From: VAZQ01 sp963816745
GTDB lineage: Bacteria; Pseudomonadota; Alphaproteobacteria; Rhizobiales; Xanthobacteraceae
Length of the DNA: 64,000 bases
Assembly: GCA_963816745.1 (NCBI GenBank)
Contig: CAWFLQ010000002.1
Span: 62,001-126,000 of the forward strand
Reading direction: 5' to 3'
The number at the start of each line of letters is the position of its first letter. The first letter of the stretch is position 1. Shown in pieces: positions 18,457-28,085 of this stretch. The translations under genes and the position numbers were made by a program. Under the pieces are notes generated by a model. That model worked only from the letters and a program-made list of their open reading frames with translations, ran no database searches and was not told the DNA's origin.

Positions 18457-20668
18457 CTATGCCGCGGCAACGTTCTCCAGGAACGCGTCAACCGAGCCTT
18501 CCAGCTCGGTTGCTTGCACGGTGAGTGCTTTCGACGCTTCGAGTACCGCGGAGGCGGAGCAATTCGTCTCTCGTATCGCATCCGCTACGTTCGCCATGCC
18601 TCCGGCGAGCTCATGGGCGCCGGTCGCCGCTTGCTGGACATTGCGGGCGATTTCCTGCGTGGCCGCGCTTTGCTCCTCGACCGCGACGGCGATGCCTACC
18701 GCAAACTTGCTCACGTCCCCCATGACATCGCCGATCGAACGAATGGCGCCGACTGCTTCGGTCATGGATACCTGAATGGCGCCGATCTGCGCAGAGATCT
18801 CCTCGGTCGCGCTGGCGGTTTCGGTGGCGAGCGTCTTGACCTCCGACGCCACCACCGCGAAGCCGCGGCCGGCCTCGCCGGCGCGAGCGGCCTCGATGGT
18901 GGCATTGAGCGCAAGCAGGTTGGTCTGCGCGGCAATATCGCGAATGAGCTTGACGACGTCGCCGATCCGCTTCGCGCTGTCCGACAGCTGGCTGATCCGC
19001 TGGTTGGCGGACAGTGCCATATCGGAAGCACGCTCGACGATGCCCTTCGCCTGCAACGCCTTTTCGCTGATCTCGCGGATCGAAATGCCGAGCTCGTCCG
19101 CCGCGCCGGCCACGGTGCGCACGTTCGACGACGTCGCTTCCGATGAAGCCGATGCCGCGCGGACCTCCTGATCGGCGCCGCCTGCTATGCTCGACAGGGT
19201 GCGCGCCGTCGTCTCCATGCGATTCACGTTGTCGGTCACGGCGACGATCACTGCCGTGACGTTGGCGCGAAACTCGCCGATCATCTGCTCGATCGCGGTG
19301 GCGCGCCGACCTTTTACATGCTGCTCGGCGCGCTCCCGTTCGGCCAAGCCGCGCCGCTCGATCTCGCCTGCCCGGAACACGCCGAGCGAGCGCGCCATCT
19401 CGCCAACCTCGTCGTGATCATCGACGGCTATGGCCTTGTAGCCCACGTCGCCGGCGGACAGCCGCCGCATGGCGTCCGTTATCGCGGTCAGCCGGCGCAC
19501 GAGTCGCCGCCGAACGTAGAATACGCCGATGCCGACTGCCGCGAGAATGCTCGTCAGCGCGACGCCCAGCAACAGGGCCCGCTTGCGATCGAGCTCATCG
19601 ACCAGCTCCGTCCCGCTCGATTTGACGCTCGCCTCGACTTGCCCGACGAGGGTGCCGACGGCGATGTCGAGCGCGCCTCTGGATCGCGACGTTTTCCCCG
19701 ATTGTGCGCTCGGCGAGCGCGACGGCATCGAGCACACGCCTGCGCAGCACGAATACGTTGGCCTCGTCCCGCCCATAGCGGAGCAGCTCGTCGATCGTAT
19801 TCTTCAGCGGCGCGTTCGTCAGCGCCGCGACGGCCTTGCCGAGCGTATGAGACGCCGCCTGGAAACGGTCCTGGATCGGCACCAGCGCAGCCCTTTCGGT
19901 GGCGCCCGCCCCTTCACTGATCAGGCTCGTGATCAGATGGGTCTGAGCCGAGATTTCCAACGCGTTGCGCAAACGGTCGATCTGGCCGGATACCAAGCTC
20001 CGCGGCGGAGCGTCCGGGCGCCCGGCGATAGGGCCACTTCCGAACTCTCCCGTGGCCATCATGACATCGAAATAGGAATCGTCGACAATCGGCGCCAATT
20101 GCTCACTGATCCGGGCTCGCATCTTGTGGACGCCATCGAGTCGTGCTTCCAGCCGCGTGCCCAGCTCCAAGCGCTCGGAGATCGCGTTTTCGAGCGCCTT
20201 TAGATTGATCTGGAGACGCTGCGATTCCGCCTGGACTTTCGCGTAGGCGGCGCCGTTGCCGACCTGCGTTCGAAGCCGCTCCATCAGTGTGGTGAGCTCG
20301 CCGCTCTTCCGATTGATCAGCGTGCTGATCGATCTCTGCTCGGCCGGGATCTTCGCGCTGACGAGCCGGGCCGCCGCCGCGGAAATTTCGCCCGAGATCG
20401 CGGAGAGGCGCATGGCCTCGGTCATCAACGGCACCTCCCGGCCCGCGACGTCCTTGAGGCCACGTTCGACTGCCGAGAATGACAAGATGGCAACGGCCGC
20501 CGCGACGAGCGTCGTCGCCGCGACGGCGCCGAAGGCCATCTGAAGCTTGGCACTGATGCCGAGTCTCAGGCCGGGACGGTTCATGGATGTCGCTGCTACG
20601 GAGCTGGAGGACTTACCCGCTGATCTCGGATTGCGGTTGATGGGCATCGAGTCCGTCTGCGGCGCCAC
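18457..20668 (-). CDS. Methyl-accepting chemotaxis protein, one frameshift
   Basis: About 735 residues once one extra base near 19678-19680 is removed. Order: N-terminal membrane segment (GAVAATTLVAAAVAILSF), a helical periplasmic sensor region of roughly 270 residues, second membrane segment (LLLGVALTSILAAVGIGVFY), HAMP linker, and the cytoplasmic signalling domain with the conserved hairpin tip DIAAQTNLLALNATIEAARA. The C-terminus lacks a CheR pentapeptide. Possible starts are 20668, 20647 and 20584; the last begins just before the first membrane segment. Ligand unknown. Confidence 0.9.
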
Positions 20669-20717
20669 GCCATTGCCATCCGATCTGCTCGAAAAGTTAA
20701 AACACGTTCACATTGAT

Positions 20718-20932
20718 AAATTATCAATAGCCGCAAGCCGGTCATGAGACCGATCGAAAGACCCGATCAAAGCCTCATGAGACCGATCGAAAGACCCGAT
20801 CGAAGCCCACCAATGATCTTAACCTGGATTGATTGTGCGCCGCGCGATCAGCTCATTCGCGACGACGTATCGCGGCGAGCTCCTCCGACAGGCGCAGGAA
20901 GGTGTCGACGTGACGCTCGTATTCCGTGATGC
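20718..20932. repeat. Left attachment repeat (attL-like) of the integrated element
   Basis: This segment repeats directly at 29439-29619. The shared part runs from AAATTATCAAT to CCGTGATGC with only scattered mismatches; this copy has an extra 34-base internal tandem duplication (unit beginning CATGAGACCGATCGAAAG). On the minus strand it carries a 3' remnant of the winged-helix gene at the other end: the last codons read ITEYERHVDTFLRLSEELAA and stop at 20853-20855. This is what site-specific integration into a gene's 3' end leaves behind. Confidence 0.85.
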
Positions 20933-20959
20933 GTTCGGCGGGCGCGGCTGCCTGGACCG

Positions 20960-21253
20960 TCAGTCTTCCAGTCGATCGGAGGGCGGCCGCTGCTTGGTGT
21001 CGGTGAGCGCCAACCACATGTTGCCGTGATCAGTGATCAGGCACCCGCGACGGTAGGTGGTGCCCTCGGCGTAGACGCCTTTGTATTCGCAGAAGCCGCG
21101 CCCTTCCAATTCGGCAATGCGGGCTTGCAAGGTGGCGACCTTCGCATCAGCCTCGGCTTGCACGTGCCGGATGACGTGGGCCAACGTCTCGATCAACGTG
21201 CCCTCGGCGAAACTCTTGATCATGGCGGCGATCGTGTTGCGGTTGACTGGCAT
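20960..21253 (-). CDS. Small phage-type protein with coiled coil and C-terminal binding module
   Basis: 97 residues. The N-terminal half is helical (IETLAHVIRHVQAEADAKVA, TLQARIAELEG) and the C-terminus, YKGVYAEGTTYRRGCLITDH followed by GNMWLAL, resembles the carbohydrate-binding-like module found in phage tail-associated proteins. No enzyme motif. It lies at the left end of the integrated element, downstream of the capsid gene. Confidence 0.6.
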   Translation of the reverse strand: MPVNRNTIAAMIKSFAEGTLIETLAHVIRHVQAEADAKVATLQARIAELEGRGFCEYKGVYAEGTTYRRGCLITDHGNMWLALTDTKQRPPSDRLED

Positions 21254-21277
21254 GGCGTCACCTCACGGGCCAGGATT

Positions 21278-21439
21278 TCATTTCCGCAGCCCTCGCTTGT
21301 CCTCCAGCGCAGCAACGCGCTGCTGCAACTCCTCGACCATCTCGATCAGCCGCGCGATCGTGAGCGGCGAGTCGGTGAAGTGAAGCGAGACGCCAAGGCG
21401 CTCGGCGGCGGCGATCTGCTCTAGTGTTGGTGCGTTCAT
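21278..21439 (-). CDS. Small hypothetical phage protein
   Basis: 53 residues from ATG 21439: MNAPTLEQIAAAERLGVSLH, then a helical stretch ARLIEMVEELQQRVAALEDK that looks like a short coiled coil. Function unknown. It sits three bases after the capsid gene stop and is probably translated from the same message. Confidence 0.5.
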   Translation of the reverse strand: MNAPTLEQIAAAERLGVSLHFTDSPLTIARLIEMVEELQQRVAALEDKRGLRK

Positions 21440-21441
21440 GA

Positions 21442-22579
21442 TCAAACCCCGGGGCTGTCGCCGGTGTAGTTGGCGCCGGTCAAGACCGCGACGCCGGTGG
21501 TCGTGAGCTTCTCGACGCCGAAATATCGCTCGGCCTTGAGGCCCGTCATGTTGTTCTGCCACAAGCTCACCATCGGTGTGCTCGCACTGATCGGCGAGTC
21601 CGGCGCGCTGTCCATCTGCACCGCCGCCTCATTGGTGGCCGACAACTGGATTGTTTCCGAGGCGGCTGCGACTTGCTGCGCGTCCACCAGCACGGCCGTG
21701 CTTGCCGGCATCCCGTCCGTGACCACGCATTGAATGCCGCCGATGCTGCCGCCGTTGTAGTTCATGCCCGGAAACGCCGGGCGGCCGGTGGTGTCGTGCA
21801 TCACCGCGAGCGCCTTCGCGATCGTCGATGTCATCAGCAAGAACAATTGCGAGCGGGCGGAAGTGGTGATCGCCTGCAGCAGGCACCTGAGGTCGGTTGC
21901 TGACATGCTCGGCAGTCGCACCGCCGGATGCCACCGCCGTCGCGTTGAGGATCAATTGCACGATGAAGGTGTTCATCCGTTTCAACCGCCACCGCGTTCG
22001 ACAGCTCGGTGGCGAACAGATTGCCGGCAACGCGGTCGCCGAACCGGGCCAACTCGTCGGTCACGACCATGATCGCGGCCGCCTTCCGCTCGTCGATCTG
22101 CGTTGCCGGCCAGCGTCAGCCGGCTGATCGGCTTCACAGATGCTTGCGAGACCGTCGTGCCGGTGGCGCCAGAGGTCGACGGCGCCGATGCGCGTCCGGA
22201 AAGGCACGCGCCTCATGCACGGCAGCATCGCATCGAATGCGGACCGAAGTTTCGCAGCGATTCCAAGAAAGCGCCGGCGAGCGTTTGATATTCCGCAAGT
22301 GGCAATGCCCAATCGCTTGCTGCCGTCGTGCCGGCCGCAGCCGCCGCTTTTTGGCGGGCCACCGTGCCGGGATCGAACGTGTAGACCTGGTGATGCGTGT
22401 CGAACACCGTCTTGACGATCGGCGCCAGGCGGATGCGATGGTCGTGACCAGCGCCTTGGCGGCGCCGATGTTGCCTCGGCTGCAAGCGACGATGCGGGCG
22501 ACGTCGATGAACGCTTTTGCTTTCGCTGATTGCTCGTTGCCGGCGTGGAGTTGACTTTAGACGTTGCGGCGATCGTCAT
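21442..22579 (-). CDS. HK97-type phage major capsid protein, several frameshifts
   Basis: About 370 residues can be followed across frames. Pieces in order: AFIDVARIVACSRGNIGAAK, VFDTHHQVYTFDPGTVARQK, MRRVPFRTRIGAV, AAIMVVTDELARFGDRVAG, MHDTTGRPAFPGMNYNGGS, and the C-terminus MVSLWQNNMTGLKAERYFGV. These match the spine-helix to C-terminal regions of HK97-fold capsid proteins. Roughly five one-base shifts lie between about 22540 and 21900, so the gene is either decayed or badly sequenced. ATG 22579 chosen as start. Confidence 0.65.
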
Positions 22580-22779
22580 GGCGTAACCTTTCGTATGGTG
22601 CAGCCACCGTACGCCATCACAAATCGGGATTCGGAAACCGGTTTCAGCGGGCGGCCAGCCGAATCTAGTCGCATCTGAAACGACCGAGTCTCGCCAAACA
22701 TTGGAAAATTCACCGCACATTGAACCGTGCCGCCACCTCGCCCGACTGATAGGTGCCCAAGAAAAAAAAGGAGGCATCT

Positions 22780-22989
22780 ATGATCAGGACAATCGTAATC
22801 GCAACGGCATTGGTTTTGGCGACAACGGTCATCTCCAACGCTGCTCAGCACTCGGCCGAGCGTTCCTACGATCCCAGCGTCAGTGTCGGCTTCACGAAGA
22901 TGACGCAGCAGTTCGCCCAGCGTCCCTACGATCCCAGCGCCGGCAGTGTCGGATTCAAGAAGTCGAAGAAGAAAAAGGCGAAGAAGTAA
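22780..22989 (+). CDS. Small secreted protein with duplicated YDPS motif
   Basis: 69 residues behind a strong AAAGGAGG ribosome site. A signal peptide (TIVIATALVLATTVISNAAQ) is followed by two near repeats, RSYDPSVSVGFTKM and RPYDPSAGSVGFKK, and a very basic tail SKKKKAKK. It runs against the direction of the other element genes, which marks it as a possible cargo gene. Lysine and AAG/AAA use is higher than in its neighbours. I do not recognise the family; export and binding to an anionic partner through the tail are guesses. Confidence 0.6.
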   Translation: MIRTIVIATALVLATTVISNAAQHSAERSYDPSVSVGFTKMTQQFAQRPYDPSAGSVGFKKSKKKKAKK

Positions 22990-23036
22990 GGCTCATCCGG
23001 AGCGCGAACCCTTCTCCTCCCGGAAGGATAAGCATG

Positions 23037-23065
23037 GACGGCAGCGCGGATAGCGCTGCCGTCCA
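23037..23065 (+). terminator. Hairpin after the small secreted-protein gene
   Basis: GGACGGCAGCGC-ggata-GCGCTGCCGTCC is a perfect 12-bp stem 48 bases after the stop. No long T run follows (CACTATTG), so it may be an intrinsic or partly Rho-dependent end. Confidence 0.6.
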
Positions 23066-23143
23066 CTATTGAAATTCGCTTTCCTTAGCGAGGGCGCGGA
23101 GCAGCGCCTCGGTGGCACGCTCGATCGCGGCGCGATCACTCAT
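23066..23143 (-). CDS. Possible 25-residue peptide after terminase gene
   Basis: ATG 23143 reads MSDRAAIERATEALLRALAK and stops at 23066-23068. Its start overlaps the TGA (23136-23138) of another short minus-strand frame encoding LLDHADMLVAAGVLGQWDDE. Both look like small phage proteins downstream of the small terminase gene, but they are short and could be chance. Confidence 0.3.
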   Translation of the reverse strand: MSDRAAIERATEALLRALAKESEFQ

Positions 23144-23729
23144 CGTCCCATTGCCCGAGCACGCCAGCAGCCACCAGCATGTCGGCGTGATCGAGCAAGC
23201 TTACCTCGATTCGCAGGATCGCCTTGCCATCGGCAACGCGTGCGCGATGGCGTTGCAGTGCAGTCCAGCTTGTGCGCGGCGGCAGTCATCTGGTTTTGCG
23301 CTGTCCCAAGGCACAACGCCAGGACGGAAATTTCCCAGCGCCGTCCCAGCCGTCTTCTCGTGCGCGCACAGAGGCTCGGCGTCAGCCGCAACTGGCGCGC
23401 ACAGCCGAACGCCGCACGCGTCTCACGCTCCGCCATCAGCAAAAATTTGTTGAGCCGCTCGGGACCCCCCGCCAGCCAGCAACCATTCGGCTTCGAAAGG
23501 CCGCAATCTCGGCCTCGAGCGATCGCGCACGACAGACGTGCCGGCAGTAAGCCGCCATCAACGGGTAGGCGCCGGCGATAAGCCAATCCGGGGAGACCGC
23601 CCAACGTGTCTACCCACACCTGCTGCTGCTCGACGGATGAGCGTCGGGAGAGGAGGTGGCGGCGAGCCTGCTTGCCAGCCGGGGAGGAGCACCAGCTAAG
23701 TCGGCGATCGTCTTGCGGCCGCGCTTCAT
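23140..23729 (-). CDS. Phage terminase small subunit (P27-like), frameshifted
   Basis: From ATG 23729 the product starts MKRGRKTIADLAGAPP, typical of P27-family small terminases. In shifted frames it continues with EQQQVWVDTLGG, LIAGAYPLMAAYCRHVCRAR, SLEAEIAAF, GGPERLNKFLLMAERETRAA and LRLTPS, all expected parts of the family. At least three shifts occur (near 23620, 23520 and 23480). The role would be recognition of the element's packaging site. No large terminase subunit is present anywhere in the element. Confidence 0.6.
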
Positions 23730-23895
23730 GTTCTTCACCTGCGAAACAGCCCGTATTAAGGCAGCTATAAGATTTTGTGCTCGCCCCACCGGGCCGAAAG
23801 AACAAAACGGTCCCATGTCTTCTTCACGCCCGCGCGGGTCCGCCGCGCGCGGCCGTCGTTTTTAAGGCGCAACAAGTGGCCGGACAGTCGACCCG

Positions 23896-24012
23896 GACAT
23901 CGCCCGGACACAGCCCGGACATCCCGGACAAACCCGGACGCTGGGACCCAGACATTTTCGGACAGACATTAGGAACGTCCGGGGATGTCCGGCTGTCCCG
24001 ATGTCCGGGCTC
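23896..24012. repeat. CCCGGACA repeat array
   Basis: CCCGGACA or CCGGACA recurs at least five times as direct repeats from about 23896 to 23940 (spacers of 2-4 bases), followed by inverted copies (TGTCCGG, TGTCCGGG) up to 24012. The layout resembles iterons or a multi-site protein-binding region. It lies between the primase/helicase gene and the small terminase gene, in a 218-base gap without a convincing gene. Confidence 0.6.
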
Positions 24013-24033
24013 GGTTACGTCGTTTCGCCTCGT

Positions 24034-26184
24034 TCAGGCAGCCAGATCATGGTTGCCCCTTGCTCGGTTCGACGCATCTTTGCCACGCCGCGACTTTGCG
24101 CTTCGCCGACGGCGCGAACGAACGCCTTCTGGATTTTGGCCTGCCGCTTGCTGTTCGTCGTCCTCGGCCTCGGCGTAGGTGGCGTAGAACCGGTCACGCA
24201 CCAGCCATTGGTCAACGGCGCGCACCGGCAGCACGCCGGCCTCGGGCTGAAAGGCCTGCCCGTGGGAGGCCAGCGCCGCCTTCAAGGCGGCATGAAACAC
24301 GGCCAGGCCGCGCGGCCAGCCGTGCCGCTCTCCGGCGGGGCTGGCCTCGCTCGGGACGATGACCAGCGAGGTCAGGGTCTTGCCGTTCTGGTCCTGGCCG
24401 ACCTCGACGACTTCGGCGGCACTGACGACTTGGGTGTCCTCGGGTCCGTCGCGCATCATTTCGACTGTCACGGTGATGATCTCCTCTGCTCGGGTGACTG
24501 CCAGTTGCGCGTCTACCGCTCCTGGCAAGGACGAATGCCCGCGCGGCCGGGTGTCGTCGTAGCCGCAATGGTGGACGATGATGACGACGCAGCCGAAGAC
24601 GTCGCGGATGGCTTCGGCGGCGCGCACATAGGCGCCCATATCGACGTCCTTGTTCTCCGACCCGAACAGGCTTTTGTTGAGGGTGTCGAGCACGACGGCG
24701 ACCGGCTTGGTGTCGCCGAGCTGCGCGGCGATATCGGCGATCAGCAGCTTATGCTCGGTGATCAGGTTGGCCTGTCCCGGCATGACGTAGAGCGGGACGT
24801 CGGTGCCGCTCTCGATGGTGTAGTGCCGCCGCAGCGCCTCGACCCGTTTCTTGTAGCCGTGTGCGCCTTCGAATGCGCAATAGACGACGGCGCCCTGGCG
24901 GACGTAGCGATCGCGGTACTCCCACCCCATCGCTACATGTAGCATCAGGTCGAGGCACCAGAACGATTTGTAGCATTTGGCCTTGCCCCAGACATCGACC
25001 AGGCCGGCGACCGGAATCAGCTCATCGACCAGATACAGCGGCTCGATCCCGGGCCGCAGCTCGCCGAACGGCACCAGCTTGAAGCGAAACTTGGGCGGCG
25101 AGTTGCCAGTCGCGGGATCGGCTTGCGTCTTCGCCTGGCGGCCTTCGCCGGCGGGCGCGTGCATACCTCGGACGAGGAACCCGCCGAGATTGAAGTGCAT
25201 CGCCGGGCAGCGACCGTCTGCCAGCACCTGCAGCCATTTCTCGTGAAACTCCCCCGGCAGCCAGTCCGGAATGATGCCGGAAGCCGGATCGTAGTCCTTG
25301 AGCAGCAGGTTCCGGTACGTACTCAGGATACGCTTGATGACGGTCTTGGTTTCCGCGTCGCGATCCCACCCAAGGCGGTTGCCGGCACGCGTCATCGTCT
25401 CGGTTACCATCTGATCGAGCACGTCGCCCGGATGCACACCCTTGCGCAGCAGGCTGGCAATGGTGCGCATCTGGACGTCGTTGGTTGCGCCGCCGGCCTC
25501 CTCTGCGCTGACGTCGCTCAGGGATCCGAGCTTGGCCTCGACGTCGAACGGGGCGGCGACCTCAGCTGCGCCGGCCGTCTTGTCGTGCCCGTTGGCGCCG
25601 TGCTCCTCTACCCGCTCGAACCCGAACCGCTCCTTGAGCACGTCGGCGACGTAATCGACGAACTCGTGGGCCTCCTGCTCGGTGATCTCGACCAGGTCCG
25701 CGTGCTTGATATTCCACGGGCAAAGCCCGGCGTGCCACGCGTAGCGCTTGCCGGTGCCGGGATGGATGCCATGAACGACGACTTGCTGGCCCTCGCCCAG
25801 GAACTCGATCTTGTGCTTGCTGCCGTTGGGCGCAACGAACTTGGCGGCGATCTTGCGGAAGGGCGTGGAGGTGCGGAACAGCAGTGCCCGCCGGGGCGGC
25901 CTGCCGAAGCGCGTCGGGATTATTCCGCGGCCGTCGAACCAGTCGCGCGCAAGCTCGTCGATGCACGCCGAGGCCTCGGGGTCGTCAACGTCCGCATCGC
26001 AGCCGGGGGTGTTGCCGGTCAAAATTCCGGAGTTGCCCCCCGGCCACTTGGCGATCTCCTCCGCTGTCGCGTTGCGCCGGTTCTGCCATTCCGGAAGCAC
26101 GGGGTTCTTGCCGACGCAGGCGACCGGGGTAAACCCGGCAGCTTTCAGCGCCAGACGGACCTCGGCCGGGCTCTGTCCTGTCAT
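24034..26184 (-). CDS. Bifunctional primase/polymerase with RecA-like helicase/ATPase domain
   Basis: 716 residues from ATG 26184 (GGGAG upstream; ATG 26199 is an alternative). Residues 1-190 form a Prim-Pol domain: NPVLPEWQNR, NSGILTGNTPGCDADVDDPE with the catalytic acidic DxD, and QQVVVHGIHPGTGKRYAWH. Residues about 380-640 form a RecA/RepA-like ATPase with an unusual Walker A (VWGKAKCYKSFW) and Walker B VAVVLDTLNKSLFG, plus a sensor VIIVHHCG. The C-terminus is very basic. It is the probable replication protein of the element, intact in contrast to its capsid gene. Confidence 0.88.
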   Translation of the reverse strand: MTGQSPAEVRLALKAAGFTPVACVGKNPVLPEWQNRRNATAEEIAKWPGGNSGILTGNTPGCDADVDDPEASACIDELARDWFDGRGIIPTRFGRPPRRALLFRTSTPFRKIAAKFVAPNGSKHKIEFLGEGQQVVVHGIHPGTGKRYAWHAGLCPWNIKHADLVEITEQEAHEFVDYVADVLKERFGFERVEEHGANGHDKTAGAAEVAAPFDVEAKLGSLSDVSAEEAGGATNDVQMRTIASLLRKGVHPGDVLDQMVTETMTRAGNRLGWDRDAETKTVIKRILSTYRNLLLKDYDPASGIIPDWLPGEFHEKWLQVLADGRCPAMHFNLGGFLVRGMHAPAGEGRQAKTQADPATGNSPPKFRFKLVPFGELRPGIEPLYLVDELIPVAGLVDVWGKAKCYKSFWCLDLMLHVAMGWEYRDRYVRQGAVVYCAFEGAHGYKKRVEALRRHYTIESGTDVPLYVMPGQANLITEHKLLIADIAAQLGDTKPVAVVLDTLNKSLFGSENKDVDMGAYVRAAEAIRDVFGCVVIIVHHCGYDDTRPRGHSSLPGAVDAQLAVTRAEEIITVTVEMMRDGPEDTQVVSAAEVVEVGQDQNGKTLTSLVIVPSEASPAGERHGWPRGLAVFHAALKAALASHGQAFQPEAGVLPVRAVDQWLVRDRFYATYAEAEDDEQQAAGQNPEGVRSRRRRSAKSRRGKDASNRARGNHDLAA

Positions 26185-26251
26185 CGGGCTTGCTCCCATT
26201 GCCGCGAGCGAAAGAAGCCGCCGGCATTGGCGCCGACGGCAGTCGGGGTAT

Positions 26252-27055
26252 TCAGAGGGTGTACGGAATTTCGTCGTTGAGATCGGCTTTCAACGAGGTG
26301 TCCGGCTTCACCACGCTGTCGGTCGGCGCGCGCCCGACAACGGCGAAGACCGGCGTCGGCACCCAGCCGATTCGCTCGTCCTTGTGCTGGAAGCCGCCGG
26401 TCTTGAGTCGTATCACGGGCAACTCGCCGGGATGCGTCCGCTGCATCCGATCGTAGTGGCGCAGCAGGTTGCCGACCGCGCGTCGGCCGGTCATCGACGA
26501 CGTGGCAAACGTGTAAAGCTCCGCGGTGTCGGCGTGCTGGAGCACCAGGTAGATGTGATGCTTCCACGGATCTTCCGGCGCACCGGATAACCCGGCCGGC
26601 CAGCCGTCCTGATTCGTGTCGCCAAGCTCCTGGCGTGCCGGCATCCGGAAGCCGTCGTAAAGCAGGCCCATGATGCGATCCGGCGGCGCGTCGGCGTGGA
26701 ACCTCAGCCAGCCGATCAGCGTCTGATCGCACAGCGCGGTGAATTCGGTACGCTCGGCAATCGCCTCGCCGTCGTCCGCAGTGACGAACGTGCACTCCAT
26801 GCCGAACTTGAGGAGGCGGCCGACGATCGCAGCCGGCGCGATCTCGTCGAGGTATTGCTGCTGCGGCGTGCGATTGTCTGGTACGGCCGGAGCCGTGCTT
26901 TGGGCTGGCGCCAACGCCGTAGTGGCGGCGGGCTTGGGCGCTGCCGCCTTGGCGGCACGCTCGCGCTCGGCATCGGCGGCCTGTTGCTTTAGAACGTCAC
27001 GGGTGCTCGGCGGGACGCGCACGCGCCTGCCCTGCTGGCTGGGTGTTGTCGTCAT
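26252..27055 (-). CDS. Hypothetical protein of the integrated element
   Basis: 267 residues from ATG 27055. The N-terminus is an Ala/Pro-rich basic linker (residues 1-60). The rest is a globular region with TFVTADDGEAIAERTEF, IGWLRFHADAPPDRIMGLLY, VLQHADTAELYTFATSSM and GWVPTPVFAVVG. I recognise no family. It precedes the primase/helicase gene by 68 bases on the same strand, suggesting a replication-associated role. Confidence 0.7.
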   Translation of the reverse strand: MTTTPSQQGRRVRVPPSTRDVLKQQAADAERERAAKAAAPKPAATTALAPAQSTAPAVPDNRTPQQQYLDEIAPAAIVGRLLKFGMECTFVTADDGEAIAERTEFTALCDQTLIGWLRFHADAPPDRIMGLLYDGFRMPARQELGDTNQDGWPAGLSGAPEDPWKHHIYLVLQHADTAELYTFATSSMTGRRAVGNLLRHYDRMQRTHPGELPVIRLKTGGFQHKDERIGWVPTPVFAVVGRAPTDSVVKPDTSLKADLNDEIPYTL

Positions 27056-27128
27056 CTGCTTTCGTCCTTCGGTTTGTCGCGCAATGAAAGTCGCAACGGC
27101 GCGCTGCGCGTGGTCGCGCCGTCGTAGC

Positions 27129-27293
27129 TCAATCGTCGCGTAGTCGGATGTCGTCGCGCACCTGCCGCTCGATGTCGGCGAATTCTTCTCGGAGCAGCGC
27201 TTCGATCTGCCTGCGCGCAGCGGCGCGATCTTTGCCAGCGTCGGCGAAGACGCGCATGATGTCGGTGGCGACCACGGCGGCGCGATCATGCAT
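27129..27293 (-). CDS. Small helical hypothetical protein
   Basis: 54 residues from ATG 27293, mostly charged helix (IMRVFADAGKDRAAARRQIE, ALLREEFADIERQVRDDIRL). It overlaps the end of the Xis-like gene by eight bases, which supports translational coupling. Function unknown. Confidence 0.5.
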   Translation of the reverse strand: MHDRAAVVATDIMRVFADAGKDRAAARRQIEALLREEFADIERQVRDDIRLRDD

Positions 27294-27504
27294 GACCGGC
27301 CCGCCTGCGCCGTTTGGTCCCCCGCATCCGCCCAAGCATCCAGTCGCGCGCCGTCGGGACGTGCACGAGAATTCTGTTGCCGATGCGGGTGTACGGAAGG
27401 CCGTCTGGTTCGCTCATCGACCGGCGAACGGTGCGCGTAGAGCGCGCGACCTGATCCGCGAACGGTTTCAGGTCGGTGAAGTCGTCTAAGACATTCGGGG
27501 ACAT
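27286..27504 (-). CDS. Excisionase/AlpA-like DNA-binding protein
   Basis: 72 residues from ATG 27504 (ATG 27540 gives 84). The sequence LKPFADQVARSTRTVRRSM, followed by LPYTRIGNRILVHVPTARDW, is the winged helix-turn-helix layout of AlpA/Xis proteins that read a target name, then a strand pair. Such proteins direct excision or activate the integrase in P4-like elements. It lies in the early cluster with integrase and primase. Confidence 0.7.
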   Translation of the reverse strand: MSPNVLDDFTDLKPFADQVARSTRTVRRSMSEPDGLPYTRIGNRILVHVPTARDWMLGRMRGTKRRRRAGHA

Positions 27505-27599
27505 CTGTGCACTAACCTCGGTTACCGAGTGAAAGTGCACGTCACATTAAGCACGCCCGCAGGGGTGTCGAGAAATCTCAACGGAAATAAATGGCCGAC

Positions 27600-28085
27600 T
27601 TATTTACGTGAGGATTGTCGGCGAGCGGCGGTGCGCTTGTTACTTCTTCTCGGCAGCGCCAGCGATGGTGAGGCCAGTTCCGGATGTGCGGTGACCGCCT
27701 TGTCTACCGTCGAGACGCCTTCGCCGTTGTCCTCTGCCGTCTTCGCGACCGCAGCCTTCCGCACCATGCCGGTACTCATCAGCGCCGCGACCTTGAGCGC
27801 GAGCACCAAGTTTTTTGTTTGTGTTCCGGGCCCCGGAGGCCGACGGCGTGGCCGCCTGATCTTCCGGTCGATGATGTCGGCGGCAACTTCGCGCTCGTGT
27901 ACAAGCAACACCGTTGCGGTGCGCAACCGCTCGACCAGCGGCGCGAAATCGCCGCCTAGCGCTTGCTCGACGGCCAACTCGGCGGCCACACGTTCCTCCG
28001 GAGAAATCGGCGTGCCGCCGGCCACCGCTCGCTCAATCGGAAAGCGCCCGGCAAACTTCGGAAATTCGTCGGCGATCAGCGCGCG
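27600..28085 (-). CDS. Hypothetical element protein next to integrase
   Basis: About 160 residues; the frame begins around the end of the integrase gene and no clear start is seen (a CTG near 28085 or an internal GTG near 27993 are candidates). Visible parts are DEFPKFAGRFPIERAVAGG, ISPEERVAAELAVEQALGGD, a basic RKIRRPRRRPPGPG linker and NLVLALKVAALMSTGMVRKA ending in a Lys/Arg tail. I do not recognise it; a DNA-associated role is suggested only by its basic composition. Confidence 0.5.
   Translation of the reverse strand, partial: RALIADEFPKFAGRFPIERAVAGGTPISPEERVAAELAVEQALGGDFAPLVERLRTATVLLVHEREVAADIIDRKIRRPRRRPPGPGTQTKNLVLALKVAALMSTGMVRKAAVAKTAEDNGEGVSTVDKAVTAHPELASPSLALPRRSNKRTAARRQSSRK

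Noticed and set aside
23896..24012. CRISPR array
   Set aside because: Repeats are only 7-8 bases with 2-4-base gaps and no cas gene is near. This is a binding-site-type array.
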